This document shows positions 29,048 through 36,998 of a stretch of DNA of 64,000 bases, piece after piece (the first letter of the stretch is position 1; the number at the start of each line of letters is the position of its first letter). The translations under genes were made by a program, and so were the position numbers. Source of the DNA: Roseovarius amoyensis (GTDB lineage: Bacteria > Pseudomonadota > Alphaproteobacteria > Rhodobacterales > Rhodobacteraceae); the NCBI RefSeq assembly GCF_003260265.1, contig NZ_QITQ01000001.1, forward strand, positions 1 to 64,000, given 5' to 3'. The notes beneath the pieces were generated by a model. That model ran no database searches and was not told the origin of the DNA. It saw only the letters and a program-made list of their open reading frames with translations.

Positions 29048-29065
29048 CCCCTGCCCCGGCAGGGG
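29048..29065 (+). terminator. Hairpin after pepN
   Basis: Eight-base arms CCCCTGCC/GGCAGGGG with a two-base loop, 60 bases after the pepN stop. No T-run follows, so termination is only possible. Confidence 0.35.
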
Positions 29066-29184
29066 CCCGCGTCGCATCTTTTCCCTGCCATCTCCCCCGG
29101 CGTGCCCCATTTTGGGCTGAATACGCTGGCAGAACATCCGCATCCACTAGAGCTTCTATTTTTTAAAAAATCGGCGGGTAGGTC

Positions 29185-30471
29185 ATGATTAAATCCGGGT
29201 TTCGGTCGCGTTCACACAACGGCGCCTTTGCAAAACTGCGCACGATGCTGGCGCGATCACCGGGTGGGCACGGTCGCACCGGCGGCATGCCCCTGATGTC
29301 CGAACGCGAGCTTGACGCCCTGACCAAGCGCATCATTCTGCCATCCCTGCCCGTCTCGGACGAAGAGATCGCCCGCGCCACCCATCAGGACGAGGGGCAG
29401 CGCCTGGCCCGGCAGGATCGCTGGCCCGAACTGTCGCAACGCATCCGCAATGCCGATGCCACGCGCCTGACCACCCCCGGCGGCGAAACCGCGTCGCTGC
29501 TGCTGGCGTTCGGCGCGCGCTCAGACGTGGTTTCGGCGGCCGAGGACGCGCTGCATGACGGGGCCACGCCCGACCCCGAGGGCATGGCGGCACTGGACGA
29601 GGTGCTGGAAGAGATGCCCGACGATTACGCCTGTGCGCTGGTGGTGGCACTGGCGCATCTCGACATCGCCTGGGCCTGGCACAGCATCGCCTTTGCCAAG
29701 GCACCAGAGGAAAGCCTGACCCGCGCCCATGAACACCTTGCCCGCGCCGAGGTGCTGCTGGCGCCCCATGATGGTGTCGCGCTGGACGCGCCATCGGTCC
29801 TGGCTGCCCGTTGCGCGCTCAATGCCACCAGCGAAAATCGCGGCCGCCGGCTGGCCGATGACTATGCCACGCTGATCGCGCTCGACCCCGAAAGCCATCG
29901 CCACATGCGCTCGTTAGGGCGGAACATGCTGCCGTTGCGGCGCCAGGAACCCGGCGTGCTGGAGGTCGAGGCCCGCCGCACCGCGATGCAGACGGAAGAT
30001 ATCTGGCAGGCGGGCGCCTATGCTTGGGTCTATTTCGACGCGCTGGCGGCGGAACCGGAAGTGATCGAGATGCTGGACAGCGACTTTTTCATCGAAGGCA
30101 TGCGCAACATCATCAATCGGCAGCGCAACCAGCACATCGTCAACCAGATCGCCGCATTCTGTGCCATCACCATGGCCCCCTGCCAGCGCAAGAACCCCCT
30201 GTCGCGCAGGGCCGAAGCAACCCGCGCGCAACTGCATGACTGCCTGGGCTGGATCCTGTCCGACCACCTGCAGGAACTGCATCCGCTGATCTGGTCACAG
30301 ACATTGCTGGCGCCCGGGGCCACGACACATCTGCCGCCGCGCCGCGCCTTGGTGCAAAAGGGCAGGCAGACCGCGCTGAGGATCATCGCCGCGCGGTTTT
30401 CCAGTGAAATCGCCGATGGCAGCTCAATCGCCTTTTCGCCCTGCGGGATGTACCGGCTGCCGGCGCTCTGA
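29185..30471 (+). CDS. Hypothetical protein, about 390-428 aa
   Basis: No family recognised. The first 35 residues are basic and unlike the rest, so the true start may be ATG 29287 or 29299 (MPLMSERELDALTKRIILPS). The body is helical, with an N-terminal acidic part and TPR-like stretches (AWHSIAFAKAPEESLTRAHEHLARAEVLL). A later segment has Trp- and His-rich sequence (LHDCLGWILSDHLQELHPLIW). No signal peptide or membrane span. A 14-base AT palindrome (ATTTTTTAAAAAAT, 29158-29171) precedes it. Codon use looks native. Confidence 0.7.
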   Translation: MIKSGFRSRSHNGAFAKLRTMLARSPGGHGRTGGMPLMSERELDALTKRIILPSLPVSDEEIARATHQDEGQRLARQDRWPELSQRIRNADATRLTTPGGETASLLLAFGARSDVVSAAEDALHDGATPDPEGMAALDEVLEEMPDDYACALVVALAHLDIAWAWHSIAFAKAPEESLTRAHEHLARAEVLLAPHDGVALDAPSVLAARCALNATSENRGRRLADDYATLIALDPESHRHMRSLGRNMLPLRRQEPGVLEVEARRTAMQTEDIWQAGAYAWVYFDALAAEPEVIEMLDSDFFIEGMRNIINRQRNQHIVNQIAAFCAITMAPCQRKNPLSRRAEATRAQLHDCLGWILSDHLQELHPLIWSQTLLAPGATTHLPPRRALVQKGRQTALRIIAARFSSEIADGSSIAFSPCGMYRLPAL

Positions 30472-30561
30472 CAGAACACGGGCCCGCCGGGCCCGACCGT
30501 GAAACGGCTTTGCTGAATAGAAAGCGTTCCGAAATCTATTAACGATTTCGGTGCCTTAACT

Positions 30562-31449
30562 TCACCCCTTGTCGCTGGCGGCGGCGAAGTCGGCGGTCTC
30601 ATCCAGCAGTTCTGGGTACCATTGCCGCAGCGTGGGCATGAACGCATCGCGCAGGCGCGCCACCTGCGCCGGGCTCAGATCCTCGCGCCAGACGCCAGCC
30701 TGCCCCTTGGCAAAGAAGGCCGACATCCCGGCGGGGCGTTCGAGAAAGCCGTGCTTTTCTTCCTGCTTTTTCATCGCCTCGAAGGTCGTCGCCTTGATCG
30801 CGCGCGCCAGCTTGGCGGCATCGGGCTTGACGCTGAGGAAATCCAGCAGACCGCGCATCACCTTGGCCGGCTTTTTCAGCAGATCCTCGTACCGCACGAC
30901 GTGGCAGGGCAGCCCCGGCGCCGAAGTCCAGGTGCGCACATGGTCGTCCCAGCGGCCCATCGCGTCTCGGATGCCGGTATCTGTGCCCATCATCGTTTCG
31001 GGGTTCGTCATCCGTTCGATGGCGGTGTCGATATCGGCGCTCTGGTGGCGGGCGAATGACGGCGCCAGGTCGAACGGGTTGCGCAGGATATAGACCGCGC
31101 CGGCGGTCACCGCCGGCGGGATCAGGTCATGGCCCATGTACTGCACCGCCTGGCAATGGGTCTTGACGAAATGCGTCCCCGGTTTCGAGGCGGCGATCAG
31201 GCGCACCGCCTTGTCGCGCACCTGCAGCCACTCTTTCACGCTTTTGGAGGCAAAGGGGCGACCGGCGGCGGCGTCAAAGAAATCCTGCCGCACATCGGCG
31301 GTGGTGAAACGGCGCAGGTTGTTAATGTCGGGCGCCTGCCCCGGCGGCATGAAATAGTGCGCCAGCAGGCTGCGCATCCAAGTGTTTCCGGACTTGGGAT
31401 AAGAGGCCAGCCAGATGATGCGGCGCAGGTTAGGCATGGGGCTAGTCAT
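30562..31449 (-). CDS. Sulfotransferase domain protein, copy 1
   Basis: 295 aa. The PAPS 5'-phosphosulfate loop is in IIWLASYPKSGNTWMRSL at the N-terminus, and the 3'-phosphate-binding element in VYILRNPFDLAPSFARHQ near residue 140. VVRYEDLLKKP is also typical. Transfers sulfate from PAPS to a hydroxyl or amine; the acceptor (polysaccharide, lipid or small molecule) cannot be told. Third gene in transcription order of a three-gene sulfotransferase array; its ATG at 31449 overlaps the stop of copy 2 by eight bases. It is the most divergent of the three. Confidence 0.85.
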   Translation of the reverse strand: MTSPMPNLRRIIWLASYPKSGNTWMRSLLAHYFMPPGQAPDINNLRRFTTADVRQDFFDAAAGRPFASKSVKEWLQVRDKAVRLIAASKPGTHFVKTHCQAVQYMGHDLIPPAVTAGAVYILRNPFDLAPSFARHQSADIDTAIERMTNPETMMGTDTGIRDAMGRWDDHVRTWTSAPGLPCHVVRYEDLLKKPAKVMRGLLDFLSVKPDAAKLARAIKATTFEAMKKQEEKHGFLERPAGMSAFFAKGQAGVWREDLSPAQVARLRDAFMPTLRQWYPELLDETADFAAASDKG

Positions 31450-32281
31450 CAAGATATCCGTATTTTTTCATGACCTTACGGTGATCACGCTTGACCTGCT
31501 TTACCAGCTTGGGCGCCAATTCGGTGTGCCACTGGCCGCTGCTGCCGCGGGAAAAGAAGCGTTCGTTCTTGGGCGAGCTTTCGACAAAACCGCCTTTTTT
31601 CTCTTGGCTCGACAACTCATCGAAGCTGGAAAAACGGATCGCCTTTTCTAGCCGCGCAGGATCGACCGGCATGCCGATATGTTCCAGCATGGCACCGAAG
31701 CTTTCCTGCGGCTTTTCCAGCATGTCCTCGTACCGCACCGTCAGCACCGGATAGGGCAATCTTGCGGTCCAGCTTTGCACATGCCCCGACCAGGTGCCCA
31801 GGAACTGGGTGACGGTGGTTTCATCGGCGGCGTTGGAATGCTCGATCCGCGTCAGTGCGGTAACGGTTTCCTCGTGGCTCATGCCGTAGTGACGCGCATA
31901 GGACAACAGCATGTCCAGCGGGTTGCGGATGATATAGATCGCCGCGCGAGTGAATTTTTCTGGGATCAGCGGCACGCCGAGCGCCGCGCCGTTTATGTTG
32001 TGGGTCTTGACGAAGTTGATGTCGGCCTTGTTGGCCACGATTGCACCCAGCACGCGTTCACGCAAGCTGAGCGTCAGGCGATAGTCGCTGACGTCGATCT
32101 GCCGACCGGCAACCATATGATACGTCTTGGCAATGGAGTCGCCCATGCCGAACCGATGTACCTGGTTGATGGGCACCGGACGGTCGGCATTCATCAGGTA
32201 GTTGGCCAGGAAGATCCGCGTCCAGGTATTCCCCGACTTGGGGTAGGACGCGAGCCAGACAATGCTCTTGGGCGCGTTCAT
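31442..32281 (-). CDS. Sulfotransferase domain protein, copy 2
   Basis: 279 aa. SIVWLASYPKSGNTWTRIFL forms the PAPS loop and AIYIIRNPLDMLLSYARHYG the 3'-phosphate site. Very similar in layout to copy 3, with the shared ending around RDHRKVMKKYGYLDD. GC content looks native (63% in a sampled line). ATG at 32281 overlaps the copy 3 stop (ATGA). Probably co-translated with its neighbours. Confidence 0.88.
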   Translation of the reverse strand: MNAPKSIVWLASYPKSGNTWTRIFLANYLMNADRPVPINQVHRFGMGDSIAKTYHMVAGRQIDVSDYRLTLSLRERVLGAIVANKADINFVKTHNINGAALGVPLIPEKFTRAAIYIIRNPLDMLLSYARHYGMSHEETVTALTRIEHSNAADETTVTQFLGTWSGHVQSWTARLPYPVLTVRYEDMLEKPQESFGAMLEHIGMPVDPARLEKAIRFSSFDELSSQEKKGGFVESSPKNERFFSRGSSGQWHTELAPKLVKQVKRDHRKVMKKYGYLDD

Positions 32282-32297
32282 TCCAAGTATCCGAATT
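32214..32297. repeat. 84-bp sulfotransferase junction repeat, copy A
   Basis: Spans the last codons of copy 3 and the first 23 codons of copy 2. It matches 33047-33130 at 78 of 84 positions (hand alignment, six mismatches, no gaps). Offset between the repeats is 833 bases, one gene length. Confidence 0.85.
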
Positions 32298-33114
32298 TCT
32301 TCATGACATCGCGGTGATCCCTGCGTATCCGCTTCGCCAGCTTAGACGCAAGCTCAGTCTTCCAGCGGCCAACTTTGCCATATGCGAAGAACCGATCCGC
32401 GTTTTCGGACCTCTCCACAAAGCCCTCTTCCTCCTCCTGCTTGGAAACCTCATCGAAGCTCGCGAAGCGCACGGCCTTGTCCAGTCTATCCGGATCTACA
32501 GGAATACCTGCGTGTTTTAACATTGCGGCAAAACTATCGTGCGGCCTTGCTAACATGTCCTCGTAACGGAATGCACGCACGGGAATTCGACTCCGCGCGC
32601 ACCAACTCGCAGCATGCCCAGACCATGATCCCACAAATTCCGTTGCATATTCATTTGTCGCCCTTATTAGGAAATCGTCGCGTGACATGAGCTCCACTGC
32701 TCGCTCAACCGTATGGCCAAAATGCTTCGCAAACGACAACGAGACGTCGAGCGGATTTCGGATGATGTAGATTGCACATCGAGTCAACTGTGGCGGGATA
32801 AGATCATCCCTGAATGCAACTGCATTCGCGTTGTGTGTCTTGATATAATTGATTGATGCGCCATTATTGGCGATGGCGCTAAGAACACGGGGGCGTAAAC
32901 TTAGAATTTCTTTCTTATCTTTCGGATCAACCTCCCGTCCGGCGATCCTGCTATACATAGATGCACCAGAGTCACCAAATCCGAATTTGTTCACCTGATT
33001 GATGGACAGCGGCGTTTTCTGATTGGCAAAATAGTTCGCCATGAATATCCGCGTCCAAGTGTTCCCCGATTTGGGGTAGGACGCGAGCCAGACAATGCTC
33101 TTGGGCGCGCTCAT
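32278..33114 (-). CDS. Sulfotransferase domain protein, copy 3, lower GC
   Basis: 278 aa with the same motifs: SIVWLASYPKSGNTWTRIFM and AIYIIRNPLDVSLSFAKHFG, ending RDHRDVMKKFGYLE. The body is clearly lower in GC than copies 1 and 2 (45-53% in three sampled lines) except for its first 70 bases, which are almost identical to the start of copy 2. This points to a transferred or recombined gene body. It is first in transcription order; upstream lies a scar resembling the last codons of another copy. Confidence 0.88.
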   Translation of the reverse strand: MSAPKSIVWLASYPKSGNTWTRIFMANYFANQKTPLSINQVNKFGFGDSGASMYSRIAGREVDPKDKKEILSLRPRVLSAIANNGASINYIKTHNANAVAFRDDLIPPQLTRCAIYIIRNPLDVSLSFAKHFGHTVERAVELMSRDDFLIRATNEYATEFVGSWSGHAASWCARSRIPVRAFRYEDMLARPHDSFAAMLKHAGIPVDPDRLDKAVRFASFDEVSKQEEEEGFVERSENADRFFAYGKVGRWKTELASKLAKRIRRDHRDVMKKFGYLE

Positions 33115-33130
33115 TCCAGATATCCGAATT
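33047..33130. repeat. 84-bp sulfotransferase junction repeat, copy B, with scar of a lost copy
   Basis: Covers the first 23 codons of copy 3 and, upstream of its ATG, the minus-strand codons for FGYLE plus stop (33111-33128), the usual end of these sulfotransferases. No sulfotransferase gene lies upstream of it. The match to the array ends sharply at 33130. Confidence 0.75.
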
Positions 33131-33220
33131 GTCAGTTCCGACCTTGCCTATCCGTTCGACCGGCGCGGGGCAAGCCCACGTGACACGGTGGGACCGGTTC
33201 CTCACAGGTCGCATCAAGCC

Positions 33221-33251
33221 GCAAAGAAAACGGGGGGGCTTTCGCCCCCCC
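33221..33251 (-). terminator. Strong terminator of the porin gene
   Basis: On the minus strand, GGGGGGGC / GCCCCCCC arms (33232-33239 and 33244-33251) around a GAAA loop, followed by GTTTTCTTTG. It lies 27 bases after the porin stop, and upstream of the sulfotransferase array. Confidence 0.85.
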
Positions 33252-33277
33252 GCCTGTTCGAACAATCAGACCGGAAC

Positions 33278-34597
33278 TTAGAAGCTCAGGTTGATCGCGG
33301 TGCCGAGGAGGGTGCCCTCGACCTCATCGCCCGGCAGAATCCCGAGAAGAGTGGCATCGCGGGTTTCGTGAATGACGTAAATGTCCCAGTCAACGCCCGG
33401 TCCAAGCGTCCGGCTGGCACCGATGCGATAGAGTTCGCGATCGGTCTTGGCACCCGGAATAACTGCACCGGCGTTAACGAGATCAGTTTCCGATTGGTAG
33501 GTCACGGCCTCGAACGACCACGGGCCGGCGGTGTCGTAGGTCACACCAAGGCTCCAGCCTTCCGAGTCGCCGAAGCCGATGGTCCCGGCGGGGGCGCCGG
33601 TAGCGCCGGGAATGGCGGCTCCACCGACTGTCGGAGCCGCAATCGCGCGACCGATCAAGGTCTCGTCGTTGTCGTTCTCGGTGTAGCTGCCGCCGACGGT
33701 GAAGTTGCCGAAACCGACCTGGAAGCCAACGCCCCAAGTTTCCGGATCCGACGCACCAGCAGCGACGCTCGGCGTGTCACCGGTACCCCAACGGGCCGAC
33801 AGCGTAATGTCGGTCGAGCCGAAAGTGTTGGAGTAGTTCACACCGATGTCGAACACGTCCGATATAACCGCGTTCCGGTTGATACTAAAGCTGTTACCGG
33901 CGTTGATGGCGGCGGTCGGCGCGTACGAAAGACCCACGGTCAGGCCGTTGAAGTCCGGCGTGTAGTAGGTGATCCGGCTGACGTCGTTGTTGCCGCCAAC
34001 TTCGGTAAACGCCGAGAGGCTGGCCTGACGGAACGGCAGAGCGGTCAGCGACGCGGTAAAGGCGTTACCAAGGCCCGGAGCATTCAACCTCATACCGGCC
34101 GAAATCGCGGCATCAACACCGGTGAAGGGAATGAAAGCCGAGGTCGACGGCGAGTTGATCCCCAGCGAGGTCACTTCGGGCGCGGCGGTCATCAGCTTGT
34201 AACCGGCCGAGTTCTCGTTACCCACATCCAGACGACCGAAGGTGTCGCTGCTCATCGACGCATAGGATTCGTCGATGTTCGGGCCGCCGCTGGTGGTGCC
34301 TTCCATCTGGATGTTGATGCCGAAGGTCATCCCGTTGTCGAGCGTGACGCTCGGCGAGAAGATGATTTCGGGGTTGGTGAAAACGTCGACACCGTCGCCG
34401 TCCCAGCTCTGTCCCCCGACGGTGCCCGGAAGTGTGCCGCCCGGGGCGCCAAGCGCGGTCAGATTGGTCGAGATGTCACCGACGGCGACGTGGGTGTTAA
34501 AGAACCCGCCCCAGTCCAGGTTCCAGTCCTGGGCTGCTGCGGGCGCAGCGGCAACGCCAAGGGCGATCGCGCTGGTGCAGAGAAGTTGCTTTTTCAA
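33278..34597 (-). CDS. Outer-membrane porin (Rhodobacter type)
   Basis: 439 aa with a signal peptide (KKQLLCTSAIALGVAAAPAAA, cleaved before QDWNLDWGG). The mature chain is Gly/Thr/Asn-rich with alternating strands, typical 16-stranded trimeric porin composition, and ends in a final strand with terminal Phe (LLGTAINLSF). It allows diffusion of small solutes. The start is a TTG at 34597 with a strong AGGAGGG site upstream; a longer frame has no site. A possible -35 element TTGACA is at 34693-34698. A strong terminator follows, so the gene is likely monocistronic and highly expressed. Confidence 0.88.
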   Translation of the reverse strand: MKKQLLCTSAIALGVAAAPAAAQDWNLDWGGFFNTHVAVGDISTNLTALGAPGGTLPGTVGGQSWDGDGVDVFTNPEIIFSPSVTLDNGMTFGINIQMEGTTSGGPNIDESYASMSSDTFGRLDVGNENSAGYKLMTAAPEVTSLGINSPSTSAFIPFTGVDAAISAGMRLNAPGLGNAFTASLTALPFRQASLSAFTEVGGNNDVSRITYYTPDFNGLTVGLSYAPTAAINAGNSFSINRNAVISDVFDIGVNYSNTFGSTDITLSARWGTGDTPSVAAGASDPETWGVGFQVGFGNFTVGGSYTENDNDETLIGRAIAAPTVGGAAIPGATGAPAGTIGFGDSEGWSLGVTYDTAGPWSFEAVTYQSETDLVNAGAVIPGAKTDRELYRIGASRTLGPGVDWDIYVIHETRDATLLGILPGDEVEGTLLGTAINLSF

Positions 34598-34917
34598 GGT
34601 TATCCCTCCTAGGTCAAGCAGAAGAATTTCAATTTCCACCGCACCAGAACATGACACGGCTTGGGAATGGAATGGGCCAAATGCCCTGTCACTGTCAACG
34701 CGGCCCCAGTTCGGGCGACGCTTGTTGCCCCGCCTGTGTCGTATTGATCACACAGTTTCCGCCCGCCCGGCAGGAAACCGGCCTGGAATCGTCGAAATCC
34801 CCGATTTTTTGTGATTTCCCGGCCAACTGCCGGGTTGGGCCGGGGATGGGGCAAAGCAGGGATTCGCCACCTCGCAAGCCATCTAAGCAGCCGTCGTGCA
34901 CACCGATTCCTGCCATT
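34598..34917. other. Porin upstream region
   Basis: 320 bases without a gene. It includes the porin ribosome binding site, a TTGACA-like -35 (minus strand, 34693-34698) with no good -10 recognised, and a CCCGGC/GCCGGG hairpin around 34824-34840 just downstream of the PcaB-like gene. No RNA gene was recognised. Confidence 0.4.
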
Positions 34918-35997
34918 TCAAGGCGCCCGGACAGCGGGGCCATCGCCCAGGCTTTCGACCCCTTCCAGCAGGCCCTCGGCCCGCCCCAGCGCCGCCCCGG
35001 CGGATGTCAGCAACCCCGGCAGGACCAGCCATTCCAGCGTCCATGAGGCGCCAGAGCGTTCCTGCTCGTGATCCAGCGCCAGGTGTATTCCCGAAACCAG
35101 CACCGCCGCATGGCGCGCCAGCGCCACCAGGATTTCGGCACCGACGGGGTTTTCCTTGTGCGCCATGGCAGAGGACCCGCCGCCCCCCGCGATCTGCGCC
35201 GCATCGACCCCCTGCTGGGCCATCAGCGCGATGTCATGGCCAATCTTTCCCAGACTGCCGGCCAGCATAGACAGCCAGCCGGCAAGTTCGGCCAGCGCGC
35301 TGCGGTCACTGTGCCAGGCCACTCCCGGCTCTTGCAGGTTCAGCGCCACCGCCATGTGCCGCGCAATCGCGCCGCCCTGCCCGTGCAGGCTGTGGCGCGT
35401 GCCGATGGGCCCACCCAGTTGCAGCCGCAACAGCCGCGGGCGCAGCTCGGCCAGCCGCGTGCGATGCACTGCCAATGGGCGCGCCCAGGCAGCAATGCGC
35501 GCCCCTGCGGTCATCGGCAGCGCCGCCTGCATCCGCGTGCGCGCCATCAGCGGCGCGGTGTCAAAGCGCGCCTTCAGCCGCGCCAGCACGGCCTCGACCC
35601 GGCCGATACGGGCCTCGAAATCCACCAGAATTTCCGCCAACGCCAGCACCAGCGCGGTATCCATCACGTCCTGAGAGGTCAGCCCGTCATGCAGGGCGGG
35701 GTGCAGCGTTTCGGGCAAGGCCGCGTGCAGCTGGCGCACCAACCCCGGCACCGGCATGCCATCCATGGCCGCGTCGCGCGCCAGCGCGTCGGTGTCGATC
35801 CGCGCGCCCTCGATCGCCCGTGCCGCGGCCTCTGCCATGTCGGCAGGCACATGGCCCACTGCGCCCAGCGCACAGGAATAGGCGGCCTCGACCCGCAGCA
35901 TGTCCTTGATCTGGCGCGCCTCACTCAGCCGCGCGGCAGTGGCGGCGTCGCCCGCGACCGCCTGCAGCCAGCCGCCTGGTGCGGGCGCGCCTGTCAT
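34918..35997 (-). CDS. pcaB: 3-carboxy-cis,cis-muconate cycloisomerase-like lyase
   Basis: 359 aa of the fumarase/aspartase superfamily. The family signature loop GGGGSSAMAHKENPVGAEIL is present, and HDGLTSQDVMDTALVLAL gives the conserved TSQD region. In the protocatechuate branch of the beta-ketoadipate pathway PcaB lactonises carboxymuconate. Here no pcaHG, pcaC or pcaD is in the window; instead it overlaps (TGATG) a BKACE gene. It may act on protocatechuate-derived or another carboxylated substrate. ATG at 35997; a GTG one codon earlier is less likely. Confidence 0.75.
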   Translation of the reverse strand: MTGAPAPGGWLQAVAGDAATAARLSEARQIKDMLRVEAAYSCALGAVGHVPADMAEAAARAIEGARIDTDALARDAAMDGMPVPGLVRQLHAALPETLHPALHDGLTSQDVMDTALVLALAEILVDFEARIGRVEAVLARLKARFDTAPLMARTRMQAALPMTAGARIAAWARPLAVHRTRLAELRPRLLRLQLGGPIGTRHSLHGQGGAIARHMAVALNLQEPGVAWHSDRSALAELAGWLSMLAGSLGKIGHDIALMAQQGVDAAQIAGGGGSSAMAHKENPVGAEILVALARHAAVLVSGIHLALDHEQERSGASWTLEWLVLPGLLTSAGAALGRAEGLLEGVESLGDGPAVRAP

Positions 35998-36827
35998 CAC
36001 GCCGCCCTGAGCCCCAGTATGGCGCGTGCCTGCGCCGGGGTTGCAACCGGACGATCATATTTCACGCACAGCTCTGCCGCGCGGCTGACCAGTGCCGCAT
36101 TCGATGGCGCAAGGGTGTCGCGGTCCAGGCGGATGTTGTCCTCCAGCCCGGTGCGTGTATGCCCGCCCGCAGCGATGGCCCATTCGTTGACGGTGGCCTG
36201 CCCCGCCCCGATGCCGGCGGCGCACCATTGCGCGTCCGGCGCGCGTTCGCGCATGATCTTGACGTAGAAGTCGAGCACCTCGCGGTCGACCGGCATCGCG
36301 TTCCTTACCCCCATGACGAACTGCACGTAGAGCGGGCCGTAAAGCAGCCCTTCCTTATGCATGCGGATCGCCTGCAGGATATGCGACAGGTCAAACGCCT
36401 CGATCTCCGGCACCACTTTGTGCGTACGCATCTCGCCAGCCAGCCACGCCACCAGGTCGGGCGGGTTTTCATAGACGCGGGTGGGAAAGTTGTTGGACCC
36501 CACCGACAGCGACGCCATGTCGGGCCCGAGCGGCAGCATGCCGCCGCGCGCCTGCCCCGCGCCAGACCGCCCGCCGGTCGAGAACTGAACGATCATGCCG
36601 GGGCAATGGGCGTTCAGCCCTTCCTTGAGCCGGGCAAAGCGGTCGGGGTCTGACGTCGGCGTGCCGTCTTCCATCCGCACATGGCAATGAGCAATGGCGG
36701 CGCCGGCCTCGTACGCCTCATGCGTCGATTCGATCTGTTCGGAAATGCTGATCGGCACTGCCGGGTTGTCGCTTTTCTGCGGCACCGAGCCGGTGATCGC
36801 CACGCAGATGATGCAGGGGTCGGGCAT
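35997..36827 (-). CDS. BKACE family beta-keto acid cleavage enzyme, copy 2
   Basis: 276 aa (DUF849). These Zn enzymes condense a beta-keto acid with acetyl-CoA, giving acetoacetate and a new acyl-CoA. Zn-binding His are in GAAIAHCHVRMEDGTP near residue 45, and SLSVGSNNFPTRVYENP and GHTRTGLEDNI are family features. With PcaB beside it, beta-ketoadipate is a plausible substrate, but the sequence alone does not show this. The ATG at 36827 has AAGGAG seven bases upstream. Confidence 0.85.
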   Translation of the reverse strand: MPDPCIICVAITGSVPQKSDNPAVPISISEQIESTHEAYEAGAAIAHCHVRMEDGTPTSDPDRFARLKEGLNAHCPGMIVQFSTGGRSGAGQARGGMLPLGPDMASLSVGSNNFPTRVYENPPDLVAWLAGEMRTHKVVPEIEAFDLSHILQAIRMHKEGLLYGPLYVQFVMGVRNAMPVDREVLDFYVKIMRERAPDAQWCAAGIGAGQATVNEWAIAAGGHTRTGLEDNIRLDRDTLAPSNAALVSRAAELCVKYDRPVATPAQARAILGLRAA

Positions 36828-36888
36828 TGTCACTCTCCTTGGTCGCGGGAATGCTTGCAGAATTGGCGCCGCCCGGCAACCATGCCGC

Positions 36889-36978
36889 CTATAGCCCGCG
36901 TTCCTCGAGCACCTTCTTTGCGGCGCGGAAGCATTCCAGCCCCTTGAAAAACATATCTTCGTCGAATGTCTCGGTCAC
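36889..36978 (-). CDS. Possible micro-ORF, 29 aa
   Basis: GTG-initiated frame with AGGGA upstream, encoding a charged helical peptide (begins VTETFDEDMFFKGLECF, ends VLEERGL). It lies in the gap between the aldehyde dehydrogenase and BKACE genes, on the same strand. It may be a small real protein, a leftover of a deleted gene, or chance. No homology recognised. Confidence 0.25.
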   Translation of the reverse strand: MTETFDEDMFFKGLECFRAAKKVLEERGL

Positions 36979-36998
36979 TATATCCCTACCTTTTCCGC

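Noticed and set aside
26771..29143. 790-aa minus-strand frame opposite pepN
   Set aside because: Long only because the GC-rich antisense frame lacks stops; pepN motifs on the other strand settle it.
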